From: Achatina immaculata
Taxonomy: Eukaryota > Mollusca > Gastropoda > Stylommatophora > Achatinidae
Length of the DNA: 64,000 bases
Reading direction: 5' to 3'
NCBI GenBank assembly: GCA_009760885.1
Contig: CM019708.1
Location: 18,843,189-18,907,188 of the forward strand
Below, in pieces: positions 13,701-23,440 of this stretch. The translations under genes and the position numbers were made by a program. Within the stretch, counting starts at the first letter, position 1, and each line of letters opens with the position of its first letter. The notes beneath the pieces are model-generated. The model did not search any database and was not told where the DNA came from. It was given only the letters and a program-made list of their open reading frames with translations.

Positions 13701-15548
13701 ACCTATGACAAAACTACGTGAAAACAGTCAGTGTACAGTTAGACAAATGCAGGACACTCTGAACCATTCATCATAAAATCTGGAGTGAGGCAAGGCTGTG
13801 TAATATATCCCTTACTACTCATAACATACATTGACAACATCTACAAAGAAGCTAACATACGAGTACATAGTAGAAACACCACAAAGCTGCCCAACAACCC
13901 AAGCCCAGAAAGAATGCAGATAAAGCCACAAGACCTTCCAGAAGACATACCAAATAGGAGGACCATAAACGAGCACCTTTTTGCTGATGAACAAGTACTT
14001 ATAGACACATCAGAAAAAGACCTACAGCAGAACATGGATAATTTAGCAAGGGCATGTAAAAGCCACAAAATGCAAATCAGTGCTGAAATAACAAGTCATG
14101 ACCATAGCAAGAGAAGAAATTCAAAGTTCTTCTTAGACAATCAGCCCTTGAAACAACTGGTTTCAAATACCTAGGTAGCATAATATCATCCTCAAGGACA
14201 ATTGACACTGATTGAAAATGGCTATTTTTAGTGTGAAAAAGTGCCTAATTAGATCAGATTATTATTACCTGGTATGTGATATTTCCCCTCAGTATAACTC
14301 CTAAATATGTCCCTACATTGTTCCAGCCCTTAAAACAAAATGGAGGTCATGAGAAACACCAAAAAAAGAATTGTTGACAAATTAAAAATATTTGAGTTTC
14401 ACGTTCTTGAACCTTGATCACGCCGCTGTGTAACCACACTCACAAACAAACAATAAATGGAAATAATCAACATATTTTGCTCTTAATTTTGTTTTGTGAT
14501 ACAGCAGATACTACAGACACTTCAGATAAATTTTAGATTGTATGGGAGTTTGGTGGGGGAAGGGGGTAATGTGCCAAAACAAATTATTATTATCATAAGT
14601 GGGAGGGAAAGGACTTTTACAGAATTCATCCTGACGTTAAAAAAAAAATGTTCTCTATTTCTCTTTCTTCCTTTTTTCTCTTCTCCATTTTCGAGGGGGT
14701 TACAACCAGTATAAATATATTAGTAGCTATACATCATCAAAAAGTAGTCAGATTTCTGGAAGTGTTTTACCAAGAGGATTAACGTTCACATTTTAATTAT
14801 AGTGCAAAAGCAGGTAATATGAAGAGGTGATCTCTTGAAGGTATTATTGAAAAGGTCAAGTTACCATCTCCATGTCATTAAGGCATACTGGGGATACAGT
14901 GTTAGGGCCATATTTCCAAGACCATCGGCACATGAAAGTGTGATGTAGTCAATATCAGGCCTGGCCGCATTTACCTTCCCAGGTTTGTCTGGTACCCATT
15001 TTTAGAGGCTGGGTGAAGCCTGGAGCCTTTTTGGTGTGTACCAGAAAAAAAATCCCATGGCTGGGACTTGAACCCAGTAAAACCATATTTTTAGTTATTA
15101 TTATGAACATATTAATCTTGCCATTATAATTTGTACGTCTGTGTATGAAAGTGAATGCAACAGACTGACTGCATCTAACTTAGTGTATTATGGCATTTTG
15201 ATGTCAACAGTGTTTGTCTTAATAAGCTTATTTTGCTATTCTTTTCCCTGTACCATCTGGTCAGACACGCTATATTCTCTCTACATTCTTGCTCGTTTAA
15301 ATAAAATATATTAAAAATAATGAAAATTTGTAATTTCATGTGGAGTATGCATGATTTTTTTCTTGTAAATTTCTATTCTAGCATCATATGGATGGATCTA
15401 CAAAGAGATATCATTACCAGAGATTTCCGGAGATTTCACAGTAGATATAAAGTTCAGTAACTATTATTATTACTACTATAACACTGAAGGTACTGCACTG
15501 TTTGATGACTTTGTGGTCTCTGACATTAACTGTAATGGCTCTTATTGA
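1581..15548 (+). CDS. Gene 1: secreted Ig-Ig-MAM protein (5' partial, eight exons in window)
   Basis: The eight exons (1581-1713, 4739-4848, 5389-5553, 7440-7581, 10031-10081, 11298-11438, 11901-12113, 15382-15548) join in one frame into 373 residues plus stop. Residues 1-44 are the end of a first Ig domain (Cys21 in DGTYTC, Trp8). Residues 45-183 are a second Ig domain (Cys69 in VVEC, Cys159 in ESGTYKC). Residues 184-200 are a charged linker, and 201-373 a MAM domain with all four cysteines (207, 214, 288, 369). Every intron is GT-AG. The Ig segment GLTKSLVVEC resembles the Ig domains of gastropod FREP-type proteins, which are secreted haemolymph recognition molecules; that comparison is from memory of the family. 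There is no membrane segment after MAM, and several NXS/T sites are present, so a soluble glycoprotein is inferred. Exons for the signal peptide and the start of Ig1 should lie before base 1. An immune or adhesive role is inference; vertebrate MDGA proteins also combine Ig and MAM but are GPI-anchored. Confidence 0.87.
1885..2650 (-). mobile_element. Half copy of the foldback element (arm plus core)
   Basis: This region is the reverse complement of one arm and the core of the element at 12418-13405. The arm (about 2425-2650) carries GGCTCACGCCGAAATATCGG. The core carries the same conserved short coding end, with PAGWRQPVWKIRRCSKTLRD on the minus strand. The second arm is missing. C and T homopolymer runs interrupt the core. 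It sits in the gene 1 intron before exon 4739-4848. Confidence 0.6.
2895..4735. repeat. 1.8 kb imperfect (CCTA)n tetranucleotide array
   Basis: Almost the whole interval is built from CTAC and CTAA tetramers with scattered C/T and A/T substitutions (CCCACCTA, TAACCTAC, ATCTACC). Register changes and local higher-order blocks are visible around 4060-4420. It ends only a few bases before the acceptor of exon 4739-4848, so the array supplies that exon's pyrimidine tract. Confidence 0.95.
4739..4848 (+). CDS. Gene 1 exon: start of Ig domain 2
   Basis: The exon lies between TCTATCAG and GTAAGTTC (110 nt, phase 1 to 0). It encodes 37 residues beginning DLDPAIATTP and holding GLTKSLVVECSS, the first Ig cysteine strand. 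About 70 percent of residues match the gene 2 exon at 55736-55845. Confidence 0.88.
5389..5553 (+). CDS. Gene 1 exon: middle of Ig domain 2
   Basis: The exon follows AATTGCAG and ends at AAG before GTATGTTG (165 nt, phase 0 to 0, 55 codons). It opens PAQIELFHSY and carries two N-glycosylation sequons (NAS, NDS). The gene 2 counterpart (56575-56715) has 47 codons; the first 20 residues align well, and the rest differs in sequence and length. Confidence 0.87.
5822..6113 (-). mobile_element. LINE 3' end, family B, in gene 1 intron
   Basis: On the minus strand this gives the RT C-terminal tail of family B: KLKYSGHIK-like, KTVLERYIMGK-like, then GRPR and WLQDIIDDLQMDASAAGH, ending with the AKFRKGH-type tail. 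The same family occurs at 30995-31430, 46283-47325 and 56817-56878. The gene 2 intron continues across this site without the insertion, so it came after the gene duplication. Confidence 0.75.
6114..7439 (+). other. Gene 1 intron: two short minisatellites, no gene
   Basis: At 6272-6341 a 26-27 bp unit containing TTACACCATAAATTTGGGAT is repeated about three times. At 6635-6760 a 28 bp unit containing ACAGACAAACATTCAAGCA is repeated about five times with variation. The sequence around 6410-6540 and the last 90 bases align with the gene 2 intron (58330-58440 and 59200-59288). Confidence 0.7.
7440..7581 (+). CDS. Gene 1 exon: end of Ig domain 2
   Basis: The exon lies between TTTTGACAG and GTATGTAA (142 nt, phase 0 to 1). 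It encodes LSLAVIRELPTT then ESGTYKC, the second Ig cysteine strand, and ends AQVTAS. The gene 2 exon 59289-59436 is 6 nt longer in the same phase and shares RELPTT, ESG and YxC. Confidence 0.88.
7582..9500 (+). other. Gene 1 intron with an unclassified GC-richer repeat-like block
   Basis: The block 8280-8760 is less AT-rich than its surroundings and has short open frames (for example 8304-8519) but no domain I recognise. The segment 8888-8945 (GCGAGCCCTA, GGGAAGGATATAAG) matches 25628-25690, so the block probably ends as a dispersed repeat. No splice-bounded exon homologous to gene 2 was seen. Confidence 0.45.
9507..9715. repeat. 32-bp minisatellite, about 6 copies
   Basis: The unit contains GAAGAGTATGCTTGGTTGTT and TATAAAGCTGTG. 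Copies are nearly identical, with a few point changes in the last two, and sit in the gene 1 intron before the linker exon. Confidence 0.95.
10031..10081 (+). CDS. Gene 1 exon: short charged linker
   Basis: This 51-nt exon (phase 1 in, phase 1 out) lies between GTATTCCTAG and GTAATTTG. It encodes about 17 residues, ATKQDIYDRVGEEDRQ. Being symmetrical it can be skipped without a frame change. It occupies the place of the interceding region between Ig2 and the C-terminal domain of FREP-type proteins but is much shorter and shows no long coiled coil. Confidence 0.75.
10082..11297 (+). other. Gene 1 intron, no feature recognised
   Basis: AT-rich sequence without a convincing repeat, retroelement motif or extra exon. 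Short open frames such as 10426-10629 have no recognisable domain. Confidence 0.5.
11298..11438 (+). CDS. Gene 1 exon: start of MAM domain
   Basis: The exon follows TATGATCAG and ends TCAG before GTAAATGG (141 nt, phase 1 to 1). It encodes FTCNFENGLCGFDLP, the hallmark opening of a MAM domain with its first two cysteines, then YPGWQHVQSR, matching the usual W position, and GDAEDHT. Confidence 0.92.
11742..11845 (-). mobile_element. tRNA-derived SINE head, family C
   Basis: On the minus strand there is an A-box-like TTAGCTTACTGGCTAAGATG and a B box GGTTCAATTCC, followed by a T/A-rich tail with TGGTACAAAATTT. A small hairpin (GCACTTCGAAGTGC) fills the middle. The spacing suits a pol III promoter, but the sequence does not close as a tRNA cloverleaf. 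It lies in the intron between two MAM exons. Confidence 0.6.
11901..12113 (+). CDS. Gene 1 exon: middle of MAM domain
   Basis: The exon lies between TCTCTTCCAG and GTTTGTGA (213 nt, phase 1 to 1). It encodes GHYLRVHVPERSYS, then FSAPGRRLCISFWYHVSG and LSVYIT. This is the conserved MAM core (third cysteine, FWYHxxG, LxVY) and includes a sequon, NYT. The donor GTTTGT is weaker than the others but the downstream exon confirms the frame. Confidence 0.9.
12418..13405. mobile_element. Foldback element with about 230-bp inverted arms
   Basis: Bases 12435-12665 and 13173-13405 are inverted copies of each other, each holding CACACCGAAATATCGGATGT and GAGGCCATATTAAGATAAG. They enclose a core of about 510 bp that ends, on the plus strand, in an open stretch with IPAGWRQPAWKIRRCSRTLRD and a stop at the start of the right arm. 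The arrangement suggests a non-autonomous foldback or Penelope-like element; I could not assign a family. It is in the last gene 1 intron. Confidence 0.7.
13410..13645 (-). mobile_element. LINE reverse transcriptase C-terminal fragment
   Basis: The minus strand reads NKANQVIGQMTPLLKNKHH, then LPTLCYQCQAWTLTAKNKR and TEMRCLRRILNVTRRDQIRN, the typical post-catalytic thumb and basic region of non-LTR reverse transcriptases. Confidence 0.7.
13670..14215 (+). mobile_element. LINE reverse transcriptase palm fragment
   Basis: The plus strand reads SGVRQGCVIYPLLL-like sequence, then INEHLFADEQVLIDTSEKDL (the YADD box as FADE) and NLARACKSHKMQISAE. It is frame-broken near 14170 and stands head to head with the fragment at 13410-13645. 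Confidence 0.7.
14852..15085 (-). mobile_element. SINE family B, old 5'-truncated copy
   Basis: It matches the minus-strand SINE B copies at 30021-30303 and 50989-51271: CCATGTCATTAAGGCATA, CGGCACATGAAAGTGTGATG, ACCCATTTTTAGAGGCTGGG and GTGTGTACCAGAAAAAAAA. It keeps part of the tRNA-like head and differs at many positions, so it is older than the other copies. Confidence 0.8.
15382..15548 (+). CDS. Gene 1 terminal exon: end of MAM domain and stop
   Basis: The exon follows TTTCTATTCTAG (167 nt, phase 1 in) and ends in TGA at 15546-15548. It encodes YGWIYKEISLP, then ALFDDFVVSDINC, the closing strand and fourth cysteine of MAM, and stops after NGSY. With no residues left for an anchor, the product should be soluble. 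Confidence 0.9.
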
Positions 15549-16024
15549 GTAAAAAGATTTTTTTATACTGTTACAGTAATTTCTTGGAAGCAGAATCCTC
15601 CATCAGTTTTAGTTGCTGAATAACTCTTGTAATCCAGGTTTTCATTAAAACCTCATTTTTAATATAGACGTGGAATAACTTTCATTGTTCGTATCATAAC
15701 AGTATTAAATCAGAAATGCTTTTGTCTTTTCTTTGTAACACATAATAATTAGTGTATAGGCATAAGTGTATAGGCATACTATATACAAAGCACGACAGTA
15801 AAGCTGCGATACCAAAAAATGAAAAAAATAATGAAAAATTTAATTAATTAATTCAGGCTGAATACACACAAGTGATACTTTTGTGCCTTTACAAGGACTG
15901 AGATAAGTTTTTAATTCAGTTACAATTTTTCATTAATTTTTTTCATTACAACCTGTTATTTACTGGCCACGGGCAAAAAAATAACAACTTGCCCAAGGCA
16001 ACCAAAGTGGCATGCACATAAATA

Positions 16025-16135
16025 TAGAAAAAGAAGGTGCCAAAAGTGGATCGGTGATGTGCTCCTAAGAAAGCCCAACATTGTTGTGTAAAAGAGAAAG
16101 AGGACAACCAAAGACAACGTGGTTACAAATTATAA
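16025..16135 (+). mobile_element. Short LINE RT C-terminal fragment, family D
   Basis: The plus strand reads KWIGDVLLRKPNIVV and KRKRGQPKTTW, the basic tail of the RT protein also seen at 18500-18815. It lies in the probable 3' untranslated region of gene 1. Confidence 0.65.
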
Positions 16136-16650
16136 TCTAATATTACTAACTACAACACAGCTGGAGGGGGGGGGGTCGTACAAAGGCCAGTTGCAAGCTG
16201 TGAGAAGTGAAAACACTTTGTTGCTACCCTGCAAGAAACCACAAGTTGAAGGGAAAGGTGATTGGTTAGTTGCTCACTCATTAAAGGCAAAGATGTATGG
16301 ATAATAATAGTGAATACAGTTTCTTCTGAACTTCTAGGTATTAGAATTTCAACTGTTATTGGCCATCTCTTGCGACTTAGTGTAGGTTACAACAAACTGA
16401 AAATAGATGGTTATAAAGAGTGAGATGATGGGACAGAAAAAAAGTACAGCTAGCAGTGACTTATTACATTCACTAGTAATTTTTGTCTATGCCATGATAT
16501 GCTAACAAATCTTGATTTCAGTTCTGTTTAATCTTTAGTGTAACTTCATGGAATCATATCTTCAAGGGAGAGAGCCTAATTTTAATACAGTGTATTTGTT
16601 TTCTTTTTACTGTGTTGTGCATTTTGTTTCATTGTGATTCCAGTTTTAAA

Positions 16651-16656
16651 AATAAA
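16651..16656 (+). terminator. Possible polyadenylation signal of gene 1
   Basis: AATAAA about 1.1 kb after the stop is followed within 25-40 bases by a GT-rich tract (CTTTGTGTTGTTATTTCTG), as expected for a cleavage signal. An earlier ATTAAA at 15644-15649 is an alternative that would give a short 3' UTR. Confidence 0.4.
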
Positions 16657-17480
16657 CATGCAGTACAAATGTTCAGATCTTTGTGTTGTTATTTCTGCCA
16701 AATCAGAACTGCTTTCACATGCTCTGTGAAGTTACAGAAATGTCATTAGTTATACATAAATGTATTTAAATGAGCAAAGATTATTGTATTAGAATTCCTA
16801 AGCTTGTGAATTCACGGATGACCATGCCACTTAACTCTTCCCCGTGAACTTTTTGTTCTAATCGCTCTGGAATTCCAAAATCTTGTTAATGATATTTTTT
16901 CTCATTCTCTTTGTTTATATTATCGACAGCAAATGTAATGGCTAACTTGGGAAATAAGTTTTTAGTTCATTTGTTTTAATTAAAGGTAACAGCAATAATA
17001 TTTATTTAAAAATGGAAAAAAGTAAACAAAAATGTGCGAAAAAAAATCGTTTAATGAACATGAAATAAAGTGCAAGGCTGCCCAAAGTCACTTCAGAACA
17101 AAAGTTCACATAGTAAATATTGTGTGGCCGCTACTGCCGGCCTGGCATCTTTGTCTCACGGAACAAACCGGGCGAGCAAAGGAAGATAGATATTCTGTCT
17201 TGAGTTGTAACATGTTCACGTCTTGTGAGTGTTTCACGCTAGCACGAGAAAGTGTTGTGAGATTTTTTTTCTGTGAAACACTAGGGAGTATGTGTCTAAC
17301 GTATGTACTAACGTCATTTATTTCGTCACGTGCGATCTGAATTAAGCAGATATTTTTCATCAACCACCGTTCTTTGTCATGTTCCATCATTAAACTAGTT
17401 TTGTTATGAAGTTTAGGTCGGTGTGTCTGCTCTCTTACTAAGAGTTCTTCAGTTGTGACTCGTCAGAATTTAGGGTTCTT
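16657..17480. other. Intergenic, no gene seen
   Basis: AT-rich to 17030, then a GC-richer block to about 17430 (CTACTGCCGGCCTGGCATC) that could be part of a dispersed element. No domain is recognisable on either strand. Confidence 0.5.
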
Positions 17481-17830
17481 GTCAAGCATTTACCATACAG
17501 AAGATTACTGTCGAGTGTTTACCATACAGGAGATTACTGTCACACGTTTACCATACAGGAGATTACAGTCACATGTTTACCATATAGAAGATTGCTGTCA
17601 AGAGTTTACCGTACAGAAGATTACTGTCGAGTGTTTACCATACAGAAGATTACTGTCAAGTGTTTACCATATAGAAGATTACTGTCAAGCGTTTACCATG
17701 CAGAAAATTACTGTCAAGCGTTTACCGTACAGGAGATTACTGTCGAGTGTTTACCATGCGGCTTGTCAAGCGTTTACCGTACAGGAGATTACTGTCAAGT
17801 GTTTACCATACAGGAGATTACTGCTGCTAG
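17480..17830. repeat. 29-bp minisatellite, about 12 copies
   Basis: The unit contains TTTACCATACAGGAGATTAC and TGTCAAGTG. Variants alternate CATACAG, CATATAG, CGTACAG and CATGCAG, with one shortened copy near 17755. The long open frames across it are a by-product of the repeat. Confidence 0.95.
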
Positions 17831-18499
17831 TCCTGGACGTGAATCCTGTCATCATCGTCCTATGTGATCAGCTGCCTGTCTCATCTTAGGACTTTAAAGA
17901 CAGCGAGCTGCCAGAGATATTGCCAACTGTCCAACAAGTTCTTGTGGAGTTCATGTTCCAACTTGGAGTTCATGGGGTGGATATGATTATTATTTAAGTT
18001 ATGACCAGTCTACAGAAATAGTGGATGATATTCTTACAAGTGGTATAAACTGCTTGTTTTTGTATGGTTGTTTATACTGAGAAAAGAGTAATGTAGAAAG
18101 CTGAAATAATACTGGTCACACCGTAGAAGGCGTATACCATGTATGAAGTAGGTTTTTAAATTTAAATTAAAAGCTGATATTCTAAACCTATGCCTACAAC
18201 AGTTGCACAACAATCTGAAAATCAAAAGTAACCGTGTACGTTATAGTGCACAATCTTAAATTACCCAGAAATTGGGAAACTTCTTAAAGAGATCATGACT
18301 TCTACCCGACGAGAGCAATCTCTCATCTGATAGATGGATCGAATAATCTCAGAAGATAAGCGTCACTGCCGTCAGGACATTCCTATACCCACCCCCTGCC
18401 CGTTCCAGTGATTAGGTGTTTATACTCTTTGACCCTGTCACGTGCTGACTGTGGGACACTGCGTCCATAGAGGGAGCTTATTCTTCCCTGATCTTGCCT

Positions 18500-18815
18500 C
18501 GCCCTAGTTCTGTCATTCTCCATCATCATCATCATCGCCTTTCACTCTCTTGAGAGCATAGGCTCTCCAGTCATCCCTGTTCTTGGAATTATTCACTACT
18601 TTGTTCCATGTGTATCCCTTGTCTCTGAGCACTGTCATAATTTATCTTCTCTAAATAAGTCTAGGTCTTCCTCGTTTTCTGTTTCCTTGAGGATTACATG
18701 TCAGTGCCTCTCTTGCTATACTGGTGTTGGGTTTCCTCAGAATGTGGCCAATCCACTTCCATTTCCTTGACATGATTTGTACATTGGTTCTTGTCTTGCC
18801 CTTTCCCAGTGTGGG
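18500..18815 (-). mobile_element. LINE 3' end, family D
   Basis: The minus strand encodes [20 protein letters not shown], then [12 protein letters not shown] and WNKVVNNSKNRDDWRAYA, the conserved basic C-terminus of a non-LTR RT protein, ending beside a (GAT)n run at 18524-18538. Confidence 0.8.
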
Positions 18816-19254
18816 CGAGGACGCAAGGCTAAGAATAGCGCAAGCGCGTGGCGTCATCGCCCACGTTGTAACTTTGAGTTCTATATATAGGAGGGTTGCT
18901 GGCACCAGACAGAGTTTAGAGTTTTATGGCGGGCTTAGTCGTTCATCTGGCCATGTATCGTGAAATACTCAGCGCCTGCCAACTCACACTGTTTATATTG
19001 TGTTGTGAAAATCATATGTTATGTGGATTATATCTTTCACGATGTTTGAGGAAATTCTATCAAATTTATGGTTGATCGTCACAAGTTGGATGGGCACATA
19101 TCTAGTCCATCAAGGCCTACGTTCGCATGGCTGGTAGATATGTATATGTCCAGATGGCATTTTGGAGTTACGTAACCTGGCTGCAGCATCAGCACTCAAG
19201 GAGGCGATTAGCATATGGAAATTGTGAAGTGGGGAGATGGAGTTATTTCAGTTC

Positions 19255-19915
19255 AGGACATTGTGTAGTATTATTCCAATGCACACCAGAATTTGTGTCG
19301 TATTATTCCAGTGCATTAGCACACCAGAAGATGTGTAGTATTATTACAGTGCATATAGAACACTAGGAAATGTGTAGTATTATTCCAGTGCATTAACACA
19401 CTAGGAGATGTATAGTATTATTCCAGTGCATTAACACACTAGGAGATGTATAGTATTATTCCAGTGTATTTAGCACACTAGGAGATGTGTAGTATTATTC
19501 CAGTGCATTTAGCACACTAGGAGATGTGTTGTATTATTACAGTGCATATAGAACACTAGGAAATGTGTAGTATTATTCCAGTGCATTAGCACACCAGAAG
19601 ATGTGTAGTATTATTCCAATGCATAAGCACACTAGGAGATGTGTAGTATTATTCCAGTGCATTTAGCACACTAGGAGATGTGTAGTATTATTCCAGTGCA
19701 TTAGCACACCAGAAGATGTGTAGTATTATTCCAATGCATAAGCACACTAGGAGATGTGTAGTATTATTCCAGTGCATTTAGCACACTAGGAGATGTGTAG
19801 TATTATTCCAGTGCATTAGCACACCAGAAGATGTGTAGTATTATTCCAATGCATAAGCACACTAGGAGATGTGTTGTATTATTACGGTGCATTTAGCACA
19901 CTAGGAGATCAGGAT
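19255..19915. repeat. 38/39-bp minisatellite with 115-bp higher-order repeat
   Basis: There are about 17 copies of a unit containing GTGTAGTATTATTCCAGTGC and CACACTAGGAGAT. From 19565 to about 19908 three distinct monomer types (38, 38 and 39 bp) recur in the same order three times, with starts at 19565, 19680 and 19795. Confidence 0.95.
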
Positions 19916-20539
19916 ACGGATGTGGAGATGGGCTTGGCAACTGTGCTGTAATTTCAAGTGTAGTAGCACATCGCGATCCAAGAAGATGAGTATCTCATAG
20001 ATCAGCAGTAGGCAAGGCTAGTACAAGTGCGATGACACCAATGGCTAAATGTGTGCGACTTAGTTTACGGGAAGAGGGGCCAAGGGTAGCTCAGGCCAGC
20101 ATCAGGCACATATAGATTTAGTTTTATCTCTAGAGAGTTATTATGTTACATTGGTGATATATATCTTGTTGTAATATGCTGCATTGATGATACATATATT
20201 TATGCCATGCTTGTTATCATGATGATATATGTGGATGTCCTGTGTATATTATATCTGTGTTGGCGCCACGTGGTATATGTAGAGAGTTAATAAAATGAAT
20301 GTAATTTGATATTGGACTTGATAATATGTATTTAATGTTTCTGTGAAGTATGGATGTACATGTATGTGAATTGATGCATGACTAGTATACAGTACCCTGG
20401 GAGGTGAATCCTGGGTCGTAGTGTTGGGTTTAGGAATGGCCACCCCAGTACGGTAGTACATCGGCCATGGATCTGTGGGTTTCAGATGAGTTTTGGTCAT
20501 GTCTCTCCCTTAATTGCCCCCAATATGTGGACTTAGCAA

Positions 20540-21130
20540 CCAGCTAAATTTACACCAGACCTACTCGTTCCTGATCTTGTCCTGCCATTTAATGTTTAAA
20601 ATCCTCCTCAAGCAGTAGTTCATGAATGTTTGTATTCTCTGCTCTGTTATATTGTCTTGGTCATAATCCATGTATCCAAACAATATAGCAGGACAGTCTT
20701 TGTGTTTGTATTGAAAAGCCTTAGTTTGGTTCTTGTTTTGATGTTCCTAGAGATCATATTTTGTTAAGTTCGATAAATGCTGCACTGGCCTTGGTTATTA
20801 TAGATTTAACATCCTTTTCCGCCCCCCGTATTTATCCAATATGGTGGCTACATATGTGAAACACTCTACTTCCTCAATTACCGCTCCCTCAGTTACCATA
20901 AGGCTGTTGCTTACGCCATTACTTTTCTTTTTTTTTTTTGTGTCTGTTAATGTATAGTCCCAGTTTAGCTGAATTCTTGCTTAAGATCTGAAGTTTCTCT
21001 TGCATTTGTGTGTGGCTGTGTGCCAGAAGTGCCACATCATCTGCGAAGTCGAGGTCTTCCAATTTTCATTTTCCATATGTAGAGGTTATTCTCGTAGTCC
21101 AAGTCTTTGTCCCTGCAAACTTAGTCTTTG
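20540..21130 (-). mobile_element. LINE reverse transcriptase fragment, family C
   Basis: The minus strand gives LEDLDFADDVALLAHSHTQM (intact FADD), then LQILSKNSAKLG and NIKTRTKLRLFNTNTKTVLL, ending near TTAAGGGAGG-type sequence. Frame breaks occur in the poly-A/T run near 20930. It is a relative of 1-1080. Confidence 0.75.
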
Positions 21131-21959
21131 AGGTGCCATCATGTGCGTAGGGTATTTTCCGCCAGCCGTCTGACAGGCTTATTAGCATGAATGCCCAGGA
21201 CAGTAGATCCTTGTGAGATCTGTGACTGAAAGTTTAAGAGTTGACTGGTCCACTGCCAGTGATTATCCCCTGTTGAGGTTATAGAGCAGTCTCTAACAGT
21301 CAGTATGACTGCGGTGTATTTGCTGTTCAACCTGTCAAGCGATTGCAGCAAGCTTTGATGTTCTACCCACCTATTCTTTTCTCAGCTGTCTTTATATTGA
21401 GGTACGCAGCAAAGCCTCGACCACATTTACATCCTTTTTACGATGGAACCTCATCGGTTAAGAATGACGTGGTGGCGTTGAACGACTGAGGAAGGTTGGC
21501 TGTCCCATAAGCCCAGGTGAGACATTCTCTGCCCAGCTGACTGACGACTTCTCACCTGTCTGTCACTGCCAACTGTTACTTTCTTATCAGACTGTCGCCC
21601 GTGCCACACTGATTGTAATGTTTCTTCTGTTTCAGCCAACCAAGACATCCCACGCATGATATTCCTCCCTTTATTCACGTGCCGGACTGAAGTAAATGTA
21701 TGATCTGTCCCGGGGGTAACACTGAGATAGCCCTTCACTTGTGCATGTTTATCCTTCACTTGTGCATGCTTATCCTTCACTTGTGCATGCTTATATGTCC
21801 TGCACTGATACTGAATATTGCCAGTGGTTACTTATATCACGCCAAGTGTATCACTGGTACATCCTAGGGCTGCCTTCATGGCCTTGTTCTGGGTTCTTCC
21901 AGTTTCCATATCTGGGTCAGAGACAGTGTTATGATAATCAGTACATAATCCTTGTCTTG
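21131..21959. other. Intergenic, unassigned open stretches
   Basis: A 109-codon minus-strand frame (21451-21780) starts inside a short 16-bp repeat (TTCACTTGTGCATGCTTA, about 3 copies at 21735-21792). I recognise no domain; it may be retroelement-derived. Confidence 0.35.
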
Positions 21960-22215
21960 TCGTGTAACTTCCAGCTGGTGTTCTTTGCAGACGATGTTGT
22001 AGAGGTGTTGAGGCACAGCATCGTATCGGGATGGGAGTGGGTTATGGCAACCACTTTTTCAGTCTCCGAGTACAGCTAAAAAACAGGGAGTGTGCAATGC
22101 TTCTTTAGCAGACTCCACCACCATGGGGACTATGGTGATCCCTGCCCTGTTAGCAGAACTTTGCCTATTACTGGGGGTACCAAGTGGGAGAGGGTGTTAG
22201 TCAGTTATGGTTCGT
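21960..22215 (+). repeat. Dispersed repeat, pair with 48125-48385
   Basis: The blocks CCAGCTGGTGTTCTTTGCAG, GGGTTATGG, CCATGGGGACTATGGTGATC and GGTTCGTTAACCCTGA align with 48118-48385. The family is unknown. In the other copy its left end has expanded into a 49-bp minisatellite. Confidence 0.65.
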
Positions 22216-22905
22216 TAACCCTGATATATCAGAAATAGGTCGCTGATTGGCTAATAGGGTGATCCTATACAAAGCTGACATCACCAGCAACTTCATCAGC
22301 GAAAAAAAAAATGTGTCCGCTGCTGATTATAAGCATCGATCATCATCATGACAGAACTACTCCTTTCCTCTGCTTTCTCTGCTACATTATCCACATGCTG
22401 TTATGGAAGAAAACGGCCTGTCACATGGGACTCCCTGGTACCTGAAGGAGAAATCTCTTCAAACTGAAACTATTTCTACCAGATCCATTCCTGTGCTCTG
22501 AACTTGGTCTTCATCGATTATGAAAGATACGTTCTCCAGAGAAAGGCAATGTGACGATTTTAGTGCAGATGTCTGAGGAAAAACCCGAAAAGTTGGTTAA
22601 GATCCTAGGCAACAAAACAGAAAATAATTATCATCTTATGTTGAGATGTCTGATGGATATCAATAAAATAAAATAAAATATGCGGAACATAGTAATGCCA
22701 CGAAAAAGCGTAAAACAAAATGTACCACATTACAAACAGCGGTGGTTAAAAGAACAATAAAATTAATTATTCACATAGCATGCATGCCATTGATAACAGT
22801 GCTTATACTCACAGTAAGAAGTAACATAAATTAGATCAGCTGAAATGAGTTTTAGAAACATAATCACGGCCGTCTTAACAGCATTGTTGTCCACAAGCAA
22901 AACAA
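22216..22905. other. Intergenic, no gene seen
   Basis: Mixed AT-rich sequence with a short (AAAAT)n run near 22665. No motif could be supported. Confidence 0.4.
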
Positions 22906-22911
22906 TGCACT

Positions 22912-23345
22912 GGGGCTCCTACCTACAGTGGTCAATATTTAACCCACAAAAAAGAAGAGTAACACTGACAATATGTGAATCGTGGGGCCCCTACCAACAC
23001 TGATCAATATTTAACCCAGAAAGAGAAGAGTAACACTGACAATATGTGAATCGTTGGGCCCCTACCAACACTGCTCAATATTTAACCCAGGAAGAGAAGA
23101 GTAACACTGGCAATATGTGAATCGTTGGGCCCCTACCAACACTGCTCAGTATTTAACCTAGGAAGAGAAGAGTAACACTGACAATATGTGAATCGTTGGG
23201 CCCCTACCAACACTGCTCAATATTTAACCCAGAAAGAGAAGAGTAACACTGGCAATATGTGAATCGTTGGGCCCCTACCAACACTGGTCAATATTTAACC
23301 CAGAAAGAGAAGAGTAACACTGGCAATATGTGAATCGTTGGGCCT
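22912..23345. repeat. 71-bp minisatellite, about 6 copies
   Basis: The unit contains GGGCCCCTACCAACACTG, CAATATTTAACCCAG and GAAGAGTAACACTG. Copies differ by only a few bases. Confidence 0.95.
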
Positions 23346-23440
23346 CTGAGCTTATTCCCTGTGTGCTCATGAGTTAAGACGGTACTGAACATAACACAAA
23401 TGCTGGAGACAACAGAGAACTAACAGAACATGATGGGCAT

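Noticed and set aside
17455..17889. A 144-codon open frame
   Set aside because: It is the translation of a 29-bp minisatellite; the repeated peptide changes frame with each copy and there are no splice or start signals of note.
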